A DNA stretch of 64,000 bases from Spinacia oleracea. Its lineage: Eukaryota; Streptophyta; Magnoliopsida; Caryophyllales; Amaranthaceae. Location of the stretch: assembly GCF_020520425.1 (NCBI RefSeq), contig NC_079489.1:94902810-94966809 (forward strand). The letters are read 5' to 3'. The notes under the pieces are model-generated. The model did no database searches and had not been told where the DNA came from. It saw only the letters and a list, made by a program, of their open reading frames with translations. The position numbers were made by a program, and so were the translations under genes. Positions 11,478-23,600 of this stretch are shown here, piece after piece (the first letter of the stretch is position 1; every line of letters begins with the position of its first letter).

Positions 11478-12956
11478 TGTGAGGGGGTCGAAAAAGCACG
11501 AGGCTAATGCGTGACCTCGTCCCTCGTGGGTGTGACGATTCTTTTTATTCAATCAAGTGTAATTGGATTTCCTGTGAGTTTACACCCAATTGACTAGTAA
11601 TATAGGAGTCGCCATTCAGTTTTTAACGACAATGAGAAAAACTGACAAAACCCGGTTATCGTGACATAAAGGGAGTGCAATTATGTTTGACCACGAAGGC
11701 CGTAGGTTCCCTTGTGATCCCTGGTGTGGGGATCTCTCAACATACACCCGCAAGGTAGAGATTGAGGGTTCGGGGGACTGTAACTACCGAGAGGAGTACT
11801 TCGCTCGTCGATAACTCCAGAGGCAGGATATCCTTACTAGCTCAGCATAAATAATTGAAGGGACATGCGTTAATTATTGAACTAATCTGAATTGATTTTC
11901 GGAATATGCAACATATAATACTAATTCGATCGTGATTATCTGATTTAAATAGCATTAAGGGACCTAGCATGATAATCCTATTTCCCAAAAATATTATATT
12001 TGTTAGGCGTGATAGAACAATCAGATTAGGTTAGTTTAACAGTTCATAAAAAGGGCGAGGAAAGCAGTTAAATCATCGAAAAGGGACACATTACGACGCA
12101 CCCTTGAGAGGTGCGTCACGGTTCTCAGAAAACTAACCACTTTGACTTTGCTATTTCTCCTTTTTATTTAACGAATCTCAATTATGGGACAGGATACGTT
12201 CTGTTCGATTTATGGATCGATTGCGACAGAACGCGTGAACAATTTCGCAGCGAAAGGCTTAGGCTAAGGGTTGGAGTCAATACTCAGAATATAATTATGC
12301 GTTGTTGTGTGTGTTTTTCACGTCGAATTTGGGGCTGTATTTATAGGGAAGAGTTCGTGGAAAGATAGAATTGCACAGTTCTAATCCATAAAGAATTAGG
12401 AAAAAACACGTACCCAGGTATTTTCAGCGCCCAGGCCTGGGCGCCGAAGATTTCGGCGCCCAGAGCCAGGCGTTGAAAATAGGGTCTGGGCTGTTTTCTT
12501 TAGTCACATTCGGATTCCTGAAATCCGTAGAGTTTGAGACTTAATCGAGGCTTTTAGTGCGTATTAACCTTGCGACGGGATGCGTCTGGGCCCGTTACGA
12601 ACTCTAGGCTCGTTAGGATTTTAATTAATACGTAACTCTTATTTTCGAATCCTATTAGGAATAGGATTCTCGCGGTTTTCTATCTCATTTAGGATTTATG
12701 TTGGAGTGCAACACCTAATTCTGACAGGTTTCTATCCTTTATGATTTGCCACTTTTAGAAGCTACCTTTTACGGCAGTTACTATTTTTAGCAGGTTTCCA
12801 TAAATAGCAGGTTCCTATAAATAGCAGGTTTCGTGTGAAATGAAAAGGGGAATTGAGATTCCTTATTTTATAGGAGATGCGTTGTCAAGTGGAGATTTAT
12901 GCTTTCATCATCGAACCTTTCCCTTTCGGGAATGGGGACAAAAGTAGGTGTCTACA
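11478..12956 (-). repeat. 5' LTR of the Tat/Ogre-like element
   Basis: On the minus strand it begins TGTAGACACC and ends CCCTCACA, about 1479 bp, with TG...CA ends. It contains the fifth palindromic module at 12423-12490. The base pairs just outside (12957-12961, CCAGT) would be the target-site copy, but its partner cannot be checked because the other LTR is missing. Confidence 0.7.
12423..12490. repeat. Palindromic GCGCCCAG/CTGGGCGC module, copy 5 (within the LTR)
   Basis: TTCAGCGCCCAGGCCTGGGC, then GGCGCCCAGAGCCAGGCGTT, with the tail AATAGGGTCTGGGCTG. It is the best-preserved palindrome of the five and the only copy in the LTR. Confidence 0.85.
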
Positions 12957-13327
12957 CCAGTATATATCTAGGTATGTACCAAGTTAACTTCGATAGACAT
13001 TAAATAAAGACTTAGTCAACTCATTATTCAATTTCTTACACTAATTTTAAGTTGTCTTACTCATTCTATTTTTCTTATCTCCAAATCATACTACTTGTAC
13101 ATGTAAAATAACCATTAAAGATATCTTATTCTTATTTATGTAAGATTATAATACAACTGAGTTTTCACTTGGAGATTTATCCCAGCCGCCATCTCTATAA
13201 CGTGTAAATATTAGATTAATGTGTTTTCTCTGTCAATTGTAGTTGATATATAAAGAGGTTTAAATAACACGTGTCACTTGTAGTTGTTCGATATCGAAAG
13301 AGGTTTTAAATAACTCGTCTATTTCCT

Positions 13328-13540
13328 CATCAACATTCAGTCTCGCATTTATCGGGCATTACTGTTTATTACATGTGTGTTACCTATTGTATACTTACTC
13401 ATCAACATTCACTCGCACATTTATCGGGCATTGGAGTTTATTATATGCGTGTTACCTATAGTCTATTTCCTCATCAACATTCAGTCTCGCATTTATCGGA
13501 CATTGGAGTTTATTATATGTGTGTTACCTATAGTAACAAC
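13328..13540. repeat. Tandem repeat, 72-bp units, about three copies
   Basis: CATCAACATTCA starts units at 13328, 13400 and 13472. Each continues with CGCATTTATCGGGCATT and GTGTTACCTATAGT-like segments. Confidence 0.9.
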
Positions 13541-13970
13541 ATTCTAACACGTGGCGATTAAAACAACAATATCCATTACAATTTTAATTGTTGTTATTAT
13601 TAGTAAAAACAAAAATCAACTACATATCCAGAGCAATTAAATGTGTAACACTACTAAGTAGTATATTGATTTAAGTTTCACTATTAGTTTCATAGATGAA
13701 CCAACCGACCCCTTATTAATGTTAAACCAAATGTAATTACCCCTATGTCTCTAAGAGTTATTAGTTAGAGTTAAAGTAACATCATAACTTACTACGTACA
13801 CCTTACTCACTAGTAGCCTTCTTTATGGACCCAATAAGTACAACACACATATTTATTGCAATAGAAATCAATCTTAAAAATGTTTACCCATGAGAAAGCC
13901 CTCACTCTAACCAATACCCATTATTTTGGTGGGGAAAATACGTATGGAGATCTATTTTATAGATTAAAAT

Positions 13971-14290
13971 CTTTTAACTAAATCTCATACCCAACTACCA
14001 CAAAATTTACCTTTTCACTTTGAGACTTATTAAGTGGGTCACTACCGAGGGATATCTTGATCCTTACTTACAGATAATAACTTAAATTTAGAACCATGTT
14101 TTTCTGACGGAAAATACTAACCCATTACTCGGTAATGACCAACTGAAAATACTTTAACTAAATCTCATACCCAACTACCACAAAATTTACCTTTCAACTT
14201 TGAGACTTATTATGTGAGATACTACCGAGAATTATCTTGGTCATTACTTATAGATAATAACTTATACAACCATGTTTTGTGAAAGGTAAC
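13971..14290. repeat. Direct duplication, 180-bp offset
   Basis: The phrase TTTAACTAAATCTCATACCC and about 110 bp after it occur at 13972 and again at 14152 with scattered differences. Confidence 0.85.
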
Positions 14291-14464
14291 TACCGAGACA
14301 TAAGTAGGAAATTACCAATTGGTACACAAATATGGTGTTATCCATCCATGTCAATAGTTGGTAATTACCCACACATGTTCACCAATTTATAATACCAATA
14401 CAGAAAACTCATACTTTTTATTTTGAGAAAAATAATGATTGTTTTATTATTTTAACAAATAATA

Positions 14465-14755
14465 CCTCCATTTAAAAATTACTAATCGTTTTAGTCTGTT
14501 TCATAATGTTAATAATTTATTTTATTTATGAACATGAAAATTAACCATCTTATCCTACTTCCCCACAACACGTATATGTTTTTCCTCATGTTATCTCACT
14601 TTGTTCATTTTTTTCTACCTCCACCCCGCATGTAGTACACATTTATCTAAATTTATCAATATTTTTTTATATTCACCTATCTAGTGACACTCTAGGTCTC
14701 GTTTGTCTTAATATTTGTTCTAATAACAACCGTCAATATCATTTTTAAACGGAGG
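14465..14755. mobile_element. Stowaway-like MITE, 291 bp
   Basis: The ends are inverted: CCTCCATTTAAAAA at 14465 and TTTTTAAACGGAGG ending at 14755. They are bordered by TA on both sides (14463-14464 and 14756-14757), as expected of Tc1/mariner-derived Stowaway elements. It has no coding capacity. Confidence 0.7.
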
Positions 14756-15319
14756 TAATAATGTAATATGCGTCAGACAATTATTTTTATTATTATATTA
14801 TAATTTTATTTTGCTAGTGATTTTTAAATATAATTACAAAGTTTCAGACTTACATTTCGATTGTTATGGGTAGTATCTGTATTTCTCATAGGCCATTACC
14901 ACACTCCAGATACAAAAAAGGATAAACATTTAGTCATTAATACTCTATGCCATTGTTCCAGCAGTGGTGGTCTTGATAATTCATGTAACCACTGCCAACA
15001 GAACTAGTTTTATTTGGTTACTGTTATTTTGAATAGTTACATTAGTGAACATTGTGACTTTAAAACAAATATCACTCAGATTCCTAGCTGAAAATGTCAT
15101 GCTTTAAAACTTTTCATTGCTTCTGACTTAGTTATTGGGAAACGAAACAATGCAAGGCTACAAGACCTAGGTACCTACCATGCATTCAATAAATGACATA
15201 TGATTCAGGTACCTACCAAGCATGGAAATAGTGGGATATGACCATTCCATTCAATAAATGTCCTTGTTGAAGACTTTAAATAGATTTTCAATGCTTTTTT
15301 CTAAAAGAAGTCAGGTATT

Positions 15320-15382
15320 CACTACTACAAAAATAGCCTAAGAAACCGTGCAAAACAAGGCAAAGAAACCTCACTTTATACG
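15320..15382 (+). mobile_element. Left end of a second CACTA-type element, split by Copia element A
   Basis: CACTACTACAAAAATAGCC starts at 15320 and is followed by AAGAAACC motifs (15350, 15363). The same motif in both orientations resumes right after Copia element A (27104-27420), showing that A landed in the subterminal repeat region. Confidence 0.7.
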
Positions 15383-16422
15383 TGAAGGAAATATGTCCTT
15401 CACCCAAGGTGCATTAAGTCTAATACCAAGGTTCAGATGAATTGCGAACAATTAATTCAGTGAGATCAAGTGATCGGAACAGCTAGCTGGAGCAATGCTT
15501 CCGATCAGTGAGTTCTAATGGATATTAAGCTCACAACTTACTCTATACTGAACCTACAAGGTCACACCAATAACATGTAACAGATCACCGGATTAAATGA
15601 ATCAGAAATTCATTTAATAGCTTTTCAAGAATTAGTTTTGGAAAACGTATTATACGATACGACCTTGCGTCAGAATCGTATATCGTATCGCGAAATTCGT
15701 AAGCGGGGCGAAACGAATAACCGTATCGTACGACGGTGATTCGTCGTATATGATACGATAAATAATAGCCGTAAGGCATTAGTCGCGAATACGAGGAGCA
15801 TCGGAGCTGCCGCCCCGTCGAGCCAAGGGCGCAAGGCCCAACGAGCCACCGAGCTCGCGAGCAAGGAAGCATGCCAGCCCGGGGCGTCGCACAAGTGCGC
15901 ATCAACCGCACAACAGCGCTGCAGCGAGCACGCAAGGCCCACAGCCCAGCTGCTCAGCTGCGCGCACTGTGGGCTTTGGCCTGCTGTGTGTGTGGGCGCA
16001 ACTGTTGGCTTGCGTGTGGAGATGTGGCCGGTCAAGGCCATTTGGTCTTTGCCCGGTTACATCATTAATATAATTAGGTTAAATTATATTTTTTCCACAC
16101 ACAACACACAATATGTTTTCCAAAACCCCTAAACCTAATTCTAATATTACGTTCTTCAGTTTCCTCTCTGTGAAAACTGTTCATCCCGAAAAGTAAAAAC
16201 TATTGAGTGATTGTCTAAGCTAGGATTATCAAGACGGATCTGAACGTGTCGGTGAACCAAGTAGAGGAACGACAAGTGGAGTTCTTTTTTCGTGTTCGTT
16301 GATACAATACTCGGGAAAACACGCTTCAAATGTAAGTTTGCTTAATCTGTGCTTTATACATGTTTCTTGGCTTTGGGGATTGTTCCGCACATGTTATGTA
16401 TGTTTAACTGTATTTCCCTACA
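15383..16422 (+). repeat. 5' LTR of Copia element A
   Basis: 1040 bp with TG...CA ends. It contains a cluster of CGTATACGATACG-like dyads (15650-15770) and a GC-rich segment (15800-16020) that stands out against AT-rich surroundings. Long reading frames within it are products of that GC-rich composition. Confidence 0.85.
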
Positions 16423-16423
16423 G

Positions 16424-16436
16424 TGGTATCATGAGG
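16424..16436 (+). promoter_or_regulatory. Primer-binding site (initiator tRNA-Met type) of element A
   Basis: TGGTATCATGAGG begins one base after the LTR end. It fits the 3' end of initiator tRNA-Met, the usual primer of plant Copia elements, apart from the inserted T. Confidence 0.75.
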
Positions 16437-18104
16437 CTTGTGTATTCAAAGCATTTTTTAGCATGATTTTATTGTTATTGCTGTTGTCGGATTTTTTGTA
16501 ATTTTTGTTGATTTATTCGGAATTATTATGAATTATAGGATTAATTGCGTAATAGGTTCTGAAATAAAAAAGATTCGTATTTTCGACTTTTCTGACCCTA
16601 ATCTAATTGCAAACGATTTTCTAAGATCAACTCATGCGAACGGAATTGCAAAAACAGGCCGCGAAGTTGTGTTTTCTGGACGTTTTTGTTAATTTTCGAG
16701 TTAAAATTAATAAAAATTCGGAACGTTTTTCAATTAATTGGTCAACCTAAACTACTCGGAATTGATTGCAATTTTGACACAATGCTGTTCGGTATATTCT
16801 TGAATTATGGCAAATATTGCAGACGATTTCGTTAAGTATAAACCCAAATTCGTAAATTTTAGATCGCTAATTCATTTTGTAAATAATTTGGATCTAGTAA
16901 TTTGGTTAATTGGGAAAGGGAATATAATTTCATGGTCAGTGGCGAATTTTAAAAATTATTGGATTAAAATTTTAAATAGTTTCGTTAATTTTAATCGACA
17001 CTTAAACCAAATTGATTAAAATCTGAAATTTAAATTTTTATGACAATTTAAAGGTTTAGATTTGATTATTTAAAAGTTCAAATTTTCAGTTGAAATCGTT
17101 CGTTCTTAAAATTTGAATAATGTTAGCCTTGATTTAATAATTTTAACGAAATTGGATTGTTGTTAAATTAATTAAATCATAAAAAATTGTTATTTTTCGA
17201 AAATAAAAATCGTAAATTTTTTTTAATGAAAAATAACTTAATGCAAAAGTTCGTGAAATTATATATATTTTTTTAATTAAGTTGGTCTGTAGGCACGAAC
17301 CAAAGGCAATATCTTTTGGTGTGGTGGACGTGTGACTCGACGAGCCACGCGGGCTGCCACGCCTGTGCCGAGCCATAGCAACACGGGCAGCAGCAGCGTG
17401 CTGCGTGCCGCGTGCGCTGGGCGAGGAAGGGGCGAGCAAGGCAGGTGCCTTGGCTTGCGATAGCTGCGAGCAAGCAAGGCACCTTGCCTTGCGTTGCGTA
17501 GCGATGAGCACGACGAGCACACAGGGGCAGCAGCGATGCTGCGGGTACGTGGGCGCGGCTGCGAGGCGCATGGGCCTTGCTCGTGTGCCTCGTAGGTCAC
17601 AACGTGCAATGCTGGGCTGGGGGCAAGCCTAGCCCGCACATGCACACAAACAATTTTTTTTTTGTTTTCGTTGGGCTTGACTTTTATGTTTGAATTAATT
17701 TGGGCTAACGGGATAATTAATAATTATTTTATTTACTTGGGCCGGGCCGCGAGTTTTATTTTAATATTTAAATAATTAATTATCCGGAATAATTATTGGT
17801 TTGAGTGGGAGACACTAAATGAAATTAAAAATGAAATAATTATTTTAATTAATTTCGTAGGTCGCATTATTTTAATTAAATTCAATTTTAATTAGAATAA
17901 AGTCTAAGGATTATTAATTTGGAAATTGATTAATCTTTTAGGATGCGTTTATGTGAACGTGAATTTTAATTAATTCATGTAAATACTTGCATAATTAATT
18001 GGGCCATTCGTTTTAGCATACGAGTGGGTGAATGCATAGAATATATATTTTATGTAATGCAGGTACTCCAAGTGACTAGTATGGCCATTTAGGATAGTTA
18101 AATA
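16437..18104 (+). other. Untranslated leader of element A with GC-rich island
   Basis: No gene is seen. The AT-rich leader contains a GC-rich block at about 17290-17640 made of GCGAGCAAGG-like phrases. The same block is present in the leader of element B (46090-46430, minus strand). Reading frames through this block on both strands are compositional. Confidence 0.6.
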
Positions 18105-20682
18105 TCCCACTAATCTGGAACTAGCTGATGCTGAGTTGAGAGCTATTCAGGATTATAAAGATAAGCATAAGATATATTTAGAGTTTTTGAGCCAAAAAGC
18201 AAAAGTAGCCTGGCTGAAAGATGGTGATGAAAACACTGCTTTATTTCATCAGAGTATCAGAAGCAGAAATTTGAAAAATCAAATTTACATTATCCATGAT
18301 ATGGGTGGTGTGTGGAAGGATAATCCTACTGAGGTTGCTGATGCCTTTCTAGAATATTACAAGCATCTTTTGGGGAGTAAACATGAGTCTATAACTCCCG
18401 TTTTGAAAAAGGTGGTGCAATTAGGTCCTGTGTGCCAAGCTCACCACAAAGCAATTCTGAATGCAAACTACACTACAGATGAAGTTAGGGCTGCTCTTTT
18501 CTCTATTCCAGGAGCAAAGGCACCTGGTCCAGATGGTTTTGGTTTTCATTTTTACAAAGACTCTTGGCACATTGTTGGAGATGAAGTTGTTGCTGCTGTT
18601 CTTGATATGCTGCAGCATGGTAAAATTTTAAAGGAGCTGAATCATACAGTAATTACCTTGATCCCAAAAACCAAATGCCCCAAAGATGTGACTGAATTTA
18701 GACCTATTTCTTAATGTAACACACTATACAAGTGTATTACTAAGGTCCTGTGTGGAAGGCTCAGACAGGTGTTGCCAGACCTTATTCTTGAAAACCAAGG
18801 GGGTTTTGTTCATGGTAGGTTCATTGTTCATAATATAATGGTTGTTCAGGATATGGTGAGACAGTATGGAAGGAAGGGAGTGAAACCTAGTTGTCTCATG
18901 AAAATTGATTTACAAAAAGCATATGACACTGTTGATTGGCAGTTTCTCCAGGAAATGTTAGAGCACTTGGATTTTCCATAACACTTTGTGAATTTGATCA
19001 TGCAATGTACTTCCACCCCTATGTTCTCTCTGATGTTCAATGGTTCCATGCATGGGTTCTTTAAATCTAAGAGGGGGTTGAGACAATGTGATCCTATTTC
19101 ACCACTCTTATATGTCATATGCATGGAGTGTCTGTCCTGAATCTTGCATAAAATGAGTGATATGCCTCTTTTTAGGTTCCATCCAAGGTGTAGAAAGATT
19201 AAACTCACTCACCTGTGCTTTGCTGATGATTTAATCCTATGTTGCAAGGGTGATTATTCATCTATCTTATTGCTGCTTAAGGCCTTTAAGCTGTTTTCTG
19301 ACTCTTCTGGCCTCAAAGCTAATCAACAGAAGTCTTCCATATATTGTCATGGTATGTCAGAAAGTGATGTTCAGAGGGTGGTAGATGTATCTGGTTTTAC
19401 CAGAAGCTATCTTCCTTTCAAATATTTGGGTGTTCCAATATGCTCTAAAAAGATCTCAGTTGCTCAATGCAGCCATCTGGTGGATAAAATCATAGCTAGA
19501 ATCAAAATATGGAGTTCCAAAAATCTTTCTTATTCTACAAGAATGCAGTTGATCAATTCTGTTCTGCTGAGTCTGCATATTTACTGGGCTCAAATTTATG
19601 TGCTGCTAAAGAGTGTGTTACAAGATATTGGGAAGATCTGTAGGGCTTTCTTGTGGAGTGGGCAAGCCTACAGCCAGAAACCTAGTAATATTGCCAGGGA
19701 GAATACTTGTTGTGGGAAGCAATTTGGTGGTCTGGGATTTAGGGATATCATTCTGTGGAATACTGCAGCAATGGGTAAATATGTTTGGGCACTGGTTTCC
19801 AAGAAGGATAATGTGTGGATCAAGTGGATTTCTTCTGTGTATCTCAAGGATGGGGACTGGTGGGAGTATAAACCTCCAGTTTCTGCAAGTTGGTTTTGGA
19901 AGCAAATCTGTAAGACAAAAGAACAACTGAAGCAATTCTTCACTCAGACAGACTTAAGAGTAATGGCTACTTATTCTGTGAAGCAGGTTTATGAGAAAAT
20001 AGCTGGAACTAAACCTAGAGTGCATTGGGATAAAGTGGTGTGGAATAGATTGAACAACCCAAAGCATACATTTATTGGCTGGTTAGCCATGCAGTCAAGG
20101 CTTCAAACCACCTCAAAGCTGGCCAGAATTGGAGTTAGTCAATCAGCTATGTGTTTGATCTGTAGGCAAGGAGATGAAACTCATAAGCATTTGTTTTTTC
20201 AATGTGTTTATAGTGGTGAATGCATTAGAGCAGTTAAATCCTGGCTGGGTGTGTCAAATAATAGTAACAGTCTAACTAATCTGGTTAGACAAATTGGGCA
20301 TAGCAGATGTTCTAAATTCAAGAAGCAGGTATATTATGCAACTATGGTGGCAGCAGTGTACCTGATTTGGCAATGTAGGAATACTAGCTTCTGGGAGAAC
20401 TATGTTCCTACTGTGACTCATACTGTGAACAAGTTGAAACAGGTGGTGAGAGGTAGAATCCATACTGTCATGCCTATAAGTGTTAGTAGAAGAGATAGTG
20501 AGTGGTTTATGAATTTGTAATGTTGGATAGCTTGATTTTTTTATGCAGCCTTGTTTAGCTTGTTCTTGCTGACTCCTTGTGTTTAGGGTCCAACCTAGTT
20601 GGTTCGTATTACTTGGAGTTAGCTTAGGTTGTATTCTTGTTTGATATTAATATTATCTCTCTCTTGCTTAGCAAAAAAAAAA
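18105..20682 (+). mobile_element. 5'-truncated L1-type LINE nested in element A
   Basis: The insert begins after GGATAGTTAAATA (ending 18104) and ends in a run of ten A (20673-20682), with AAATA as a possible short target duplication on both sides. The related element B has the uninterrupted site at about 45600-45625 (minus strand: TAGTTAAATACGGTCTGCG), which fixes the borders. The LINE lacks its 5' part (ORF1 and the endonuclease) and keeps the reverse transcriptase and the C-terminal zinc-binding region. Confidence 0.85.
18136..20520 (+). pseudogene. LINE reverse transcriptase with RNA-binding C-terminus, broken
   Basis: One frame runs through the insert with three in-frame stops (near 18712, 18979 and 19138). 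It encodes the reverse transcriptase that copies LINE RNA at the target site. Visible motifs in order are [64 protein letters not shown] and the catalytic FADDLILCC. After these come the LKANQQKSS and FKYLGVPI segments and a C-terminal zf-RVT-like region with WLAMQSRLQTTSKLARIG and CLICRQGDETHKHLFFQC. The longest intact part is 19144-20520. The catalytic FADD motif survives but the upstream stops make the copy inactive. The order and motifs are typical of plant L1-clade LINEs. Confidence 0.85.
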
Positions 20683-23600
20683 TACGGTCTGCGAACCGTT
20701 CTATCTTTGAATGTAAAGTTTTAAATATGGTCTGCGTACCATGGAAATTTTGATGTAATTTTATTATTTCAAGTATTTCTAGTTTAGAACTTTAAGTTAG
20801 CATTGAATGAAGATTCAAGACGATGCCAAGCTAACAAGATGGTGAAGAAGATTGGATGCTTCAAGACAAGAGTTTTGGGCCATACTAGTTCACCAAGTTT
20901 ATTTATGCTTTTATATATTGAATGAATGTATATTATGCATGAATATGTTGTTTGTGTGACTCGATTAGATTTAGTTCACTAAATAATCGAACCAACATAG
21001 AAACAACTAGGTCCAAAGTAATATTGAGTTCAAAAGTTGCCTTCCAAATCAAGGACATACAAAAATCTAAGGATCTAACATAGTAGGTTTACGCCAAAGC
21101 AAGGTGCTATATTAGTTGACTTAGATGGTAAGGCGTCCCAAAGGAGCACGTTGATTGTGGTTTCAATTCAAACAACAATGGCATTATGTTGTGGCAATGG
21201 GATAAATTATGGTATTAATTTATTAACCAAGAGTAATTTGGAGATTACTAGAAATAGGTTTTGCTTACCTAGAATCTTAAAATACTTAAGACATGCCAAA
21301 GCTGCTTAAGGATTTAGGAATTTTAGGGTCTTGGAATCGTTTCATTCATTATGGACCATGTTTTATTTTTGCATGAATGAAATGTTTAATAGCTTTAATG
21401 ATTGCGTGAATGCTTTTTTCAAGTTATTAAAGTATGATAAATGTTTTCTTTGCTAGTTCATTTTGTAGAAGGTAAGTCTTCAACCTTATTGCGTTCGGAC
21501 AATAGAACTGCGATATTTCCTCGATCGATTGGTAACTATTTCAGAGCGATTCTCAAAGAAAAGGAGAGTGAGAGCGTATCTTGAATGCTATTTTCTTATA
21601 GTGATCTTAATTGTTGTTTTCAAACTAAAATTTGAATGGTAGACCAATTGGACCTCATATATTCAGAATACTGGGTAGTTTTGGAATAATGAAGTATTGA
21701 GTTAAAGACTCATGTATAACCAATGGTTAACAACCAATTTTCTTTTGATTCGATAATGAACTAGACTCATTGGATGTTGTCATTCAAAGTGAATAAAAGA
21801 AAGGGACTTTGTAAGCATAACAAAGTAAGAAGATCAAGCAAAGAGTAAAATCTTTAGGACTATAAGAAAACCTGCTAGAAAGGATAGGAAAAGGGAACAA
21901 AAGAAATGAATTCAAGATTCAATTTCTACTTAAAAGTCTGTGTTAAAGAGAAACGACTTAGCAAATAAACTCTTATGGTATTAGATTACCGCTTGAGGTT
22001 CTAACTCTTGTTAAGAACTCAAATTCCGGGAGCTAAGTCTGGTTATTGACCTACAAGCTAGTGGGAAATGAAGCAAAGTTGTGCTACATTAATTGTAGGG
22101 TCATCATGTTTGTTTTAAAGTCCTTCTAAAGGCTGGAACTTAATGGTATTATGTTCCATTAATCATCATAATCAATTTTTGTTTGGACAACGGAAAGATT
22201 CACATTCAAAGTAAACAAAAACATTCGTTGAGTGTTTATTTGAATGAAATGGTCATTTAAGGATTGAGTCATATGATTGATTAGTAAACAAACAAATCTC
22301 TTCACACTCAAACTTCAGAAGGTTCAAATAAAAAAAATTTGATTTGTGTTCCACATATCTTTGGCAATGTCATACGACCATATCAATAAGACAACATTCT
22401 AAAGATTCCATGGCATGGATTTCGAAAGTTGGTTAATTTAAGACACGTGGGTCTTGCTTGTTGAACATGACATCGAAATGGACTATTGTTAGAAGAGTCT
22501 AGACAATTGTGTTCATGGACCAAAGATGGATTTTATGACTTATCTATTTCACAAGGACTAGCTTGAGAAAATATGGCTATATTTACTCAACGTGAAATAT
22601 GTGAAATGCTTCAATGCGATTCACAAAAGGGTATAAAATCAACTTGGCAAGAATTTTGGAACATCTAGGTTGGGTCAAAGTAATGTTTGCATGAGCTAAG
22701 AAAGATTATCTAGATTGTTTATATGGTATTATGACAATCGAAGCTCCATAAGAATATGGTATGTCCAAATGGAGAAATCGGAATCTATTCGATTAACGAT
22801 AATCACGACTATTTTCCTATATAGTTTCTAAATGATACTCTCATGTGACTATCAAACTAAACAAAGTTGTCAAACCTAAGGATAAGATGTCATAAGGATT
22901 GAACTTCGGTTCAGTACATCTTTTCAGTACATATATATCTAGGGTTGTCAAACCCAGCGGGAGTTAGGGTTTACATCAAACAAACTCCAGAATAGATATA
23001 TGTTTCTTTATGAGCGACTCATATAAACAAAAGGTATTGATTCTACCACAAATCTGAGAACATATGGTTGTTGCTCTAGATAATGTCTTTTAGGAAACCA
23101 TCATATTTCCAAAAAGGCAAGTGGGAGAAAATGACCTCGAAGTGACCTCAAAAGGACTTCAAGTCAAGCAACAAACAAATGTAGGATACTAATTAGGAGT
23201 CTTTGGAAAAGCTCTGTACTTAGAAGCCTTTGGAAGAGCTTCAGGAATTTAGAAGTGCTTCAAGAGAATCCTAATACTCAAAGGACTTGAATAATGTCTT
23301 TATAGACACTGATGTTTGATGTTCAATACCTAGGTAAATCGTATAAGGAATAGAATTCAACCAAGATAGACTTTGGAAGTGCTTCAAAATATACGACTTA
23401 CAGGTTAGCTACGACGAATTAAAATTCTCAAGTATGGTTTGAGGCCATCAGAAACATTATTATGGTTCGAGGCCATATAAAATGGTTTGAGGCCATTTTA
23501 TCCAAAGTACATTCATCTTACAGAATCAAATCTATGATTTGGTTGATTTGCAGAAAGGGTTTACTCCCATTAGTTGCAAACATATATTCTAATGATAGAA

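Larger units (their letters stand above)
3839..12956 (-). mobile_element. Tat/Ogre-like Gypsy LTR retrotransposon, truncated and non-coding
   Basis: The right-hand end is a complete LTR (11478-12956) read on the minus strand. It begins TGTAGACACCTACTTTTGTC and ends CCCTCACA, and is followed by TGGCGACTCCACTGGGG, which fits the tRNA-Arg primer site typical of the Tat/Ogre branch of plant Ty3/Gypsy elements. Leftward there are about 7.6 kb of internal DNA with no gag, protease, reverse transcriptase or integrase reading frame. It holds instead a tandem array, palindromic modules and a host gene fragment. No second LTR is present before the CACTA end at 3838, so the element is truncated there. 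It is best described as a large non-autonomous derivative dependent on enzymes from relatives. The left boundary at exactly 3839 is an inference from the CACTA terminus. Confidence 0.6.
12957..15319. other. AT-rich intergenic DNA
   Basis: No coding region is recognised. The stretch holds a 72-bp tandem repeat, a 180-bp duplication and one MITE, listed separately. It ends at the left terminus of a CACTA element, with ATT (15317-15319) as the presumed target copy. Confidence 0.5.

Noticed and set aside
17143..17645. Overlapping frames on both strands in the leader of element A
   Set aside because: Same cause: GC-rich low-complexity block, matched in element B at 46057-46452, with no conserved protein.
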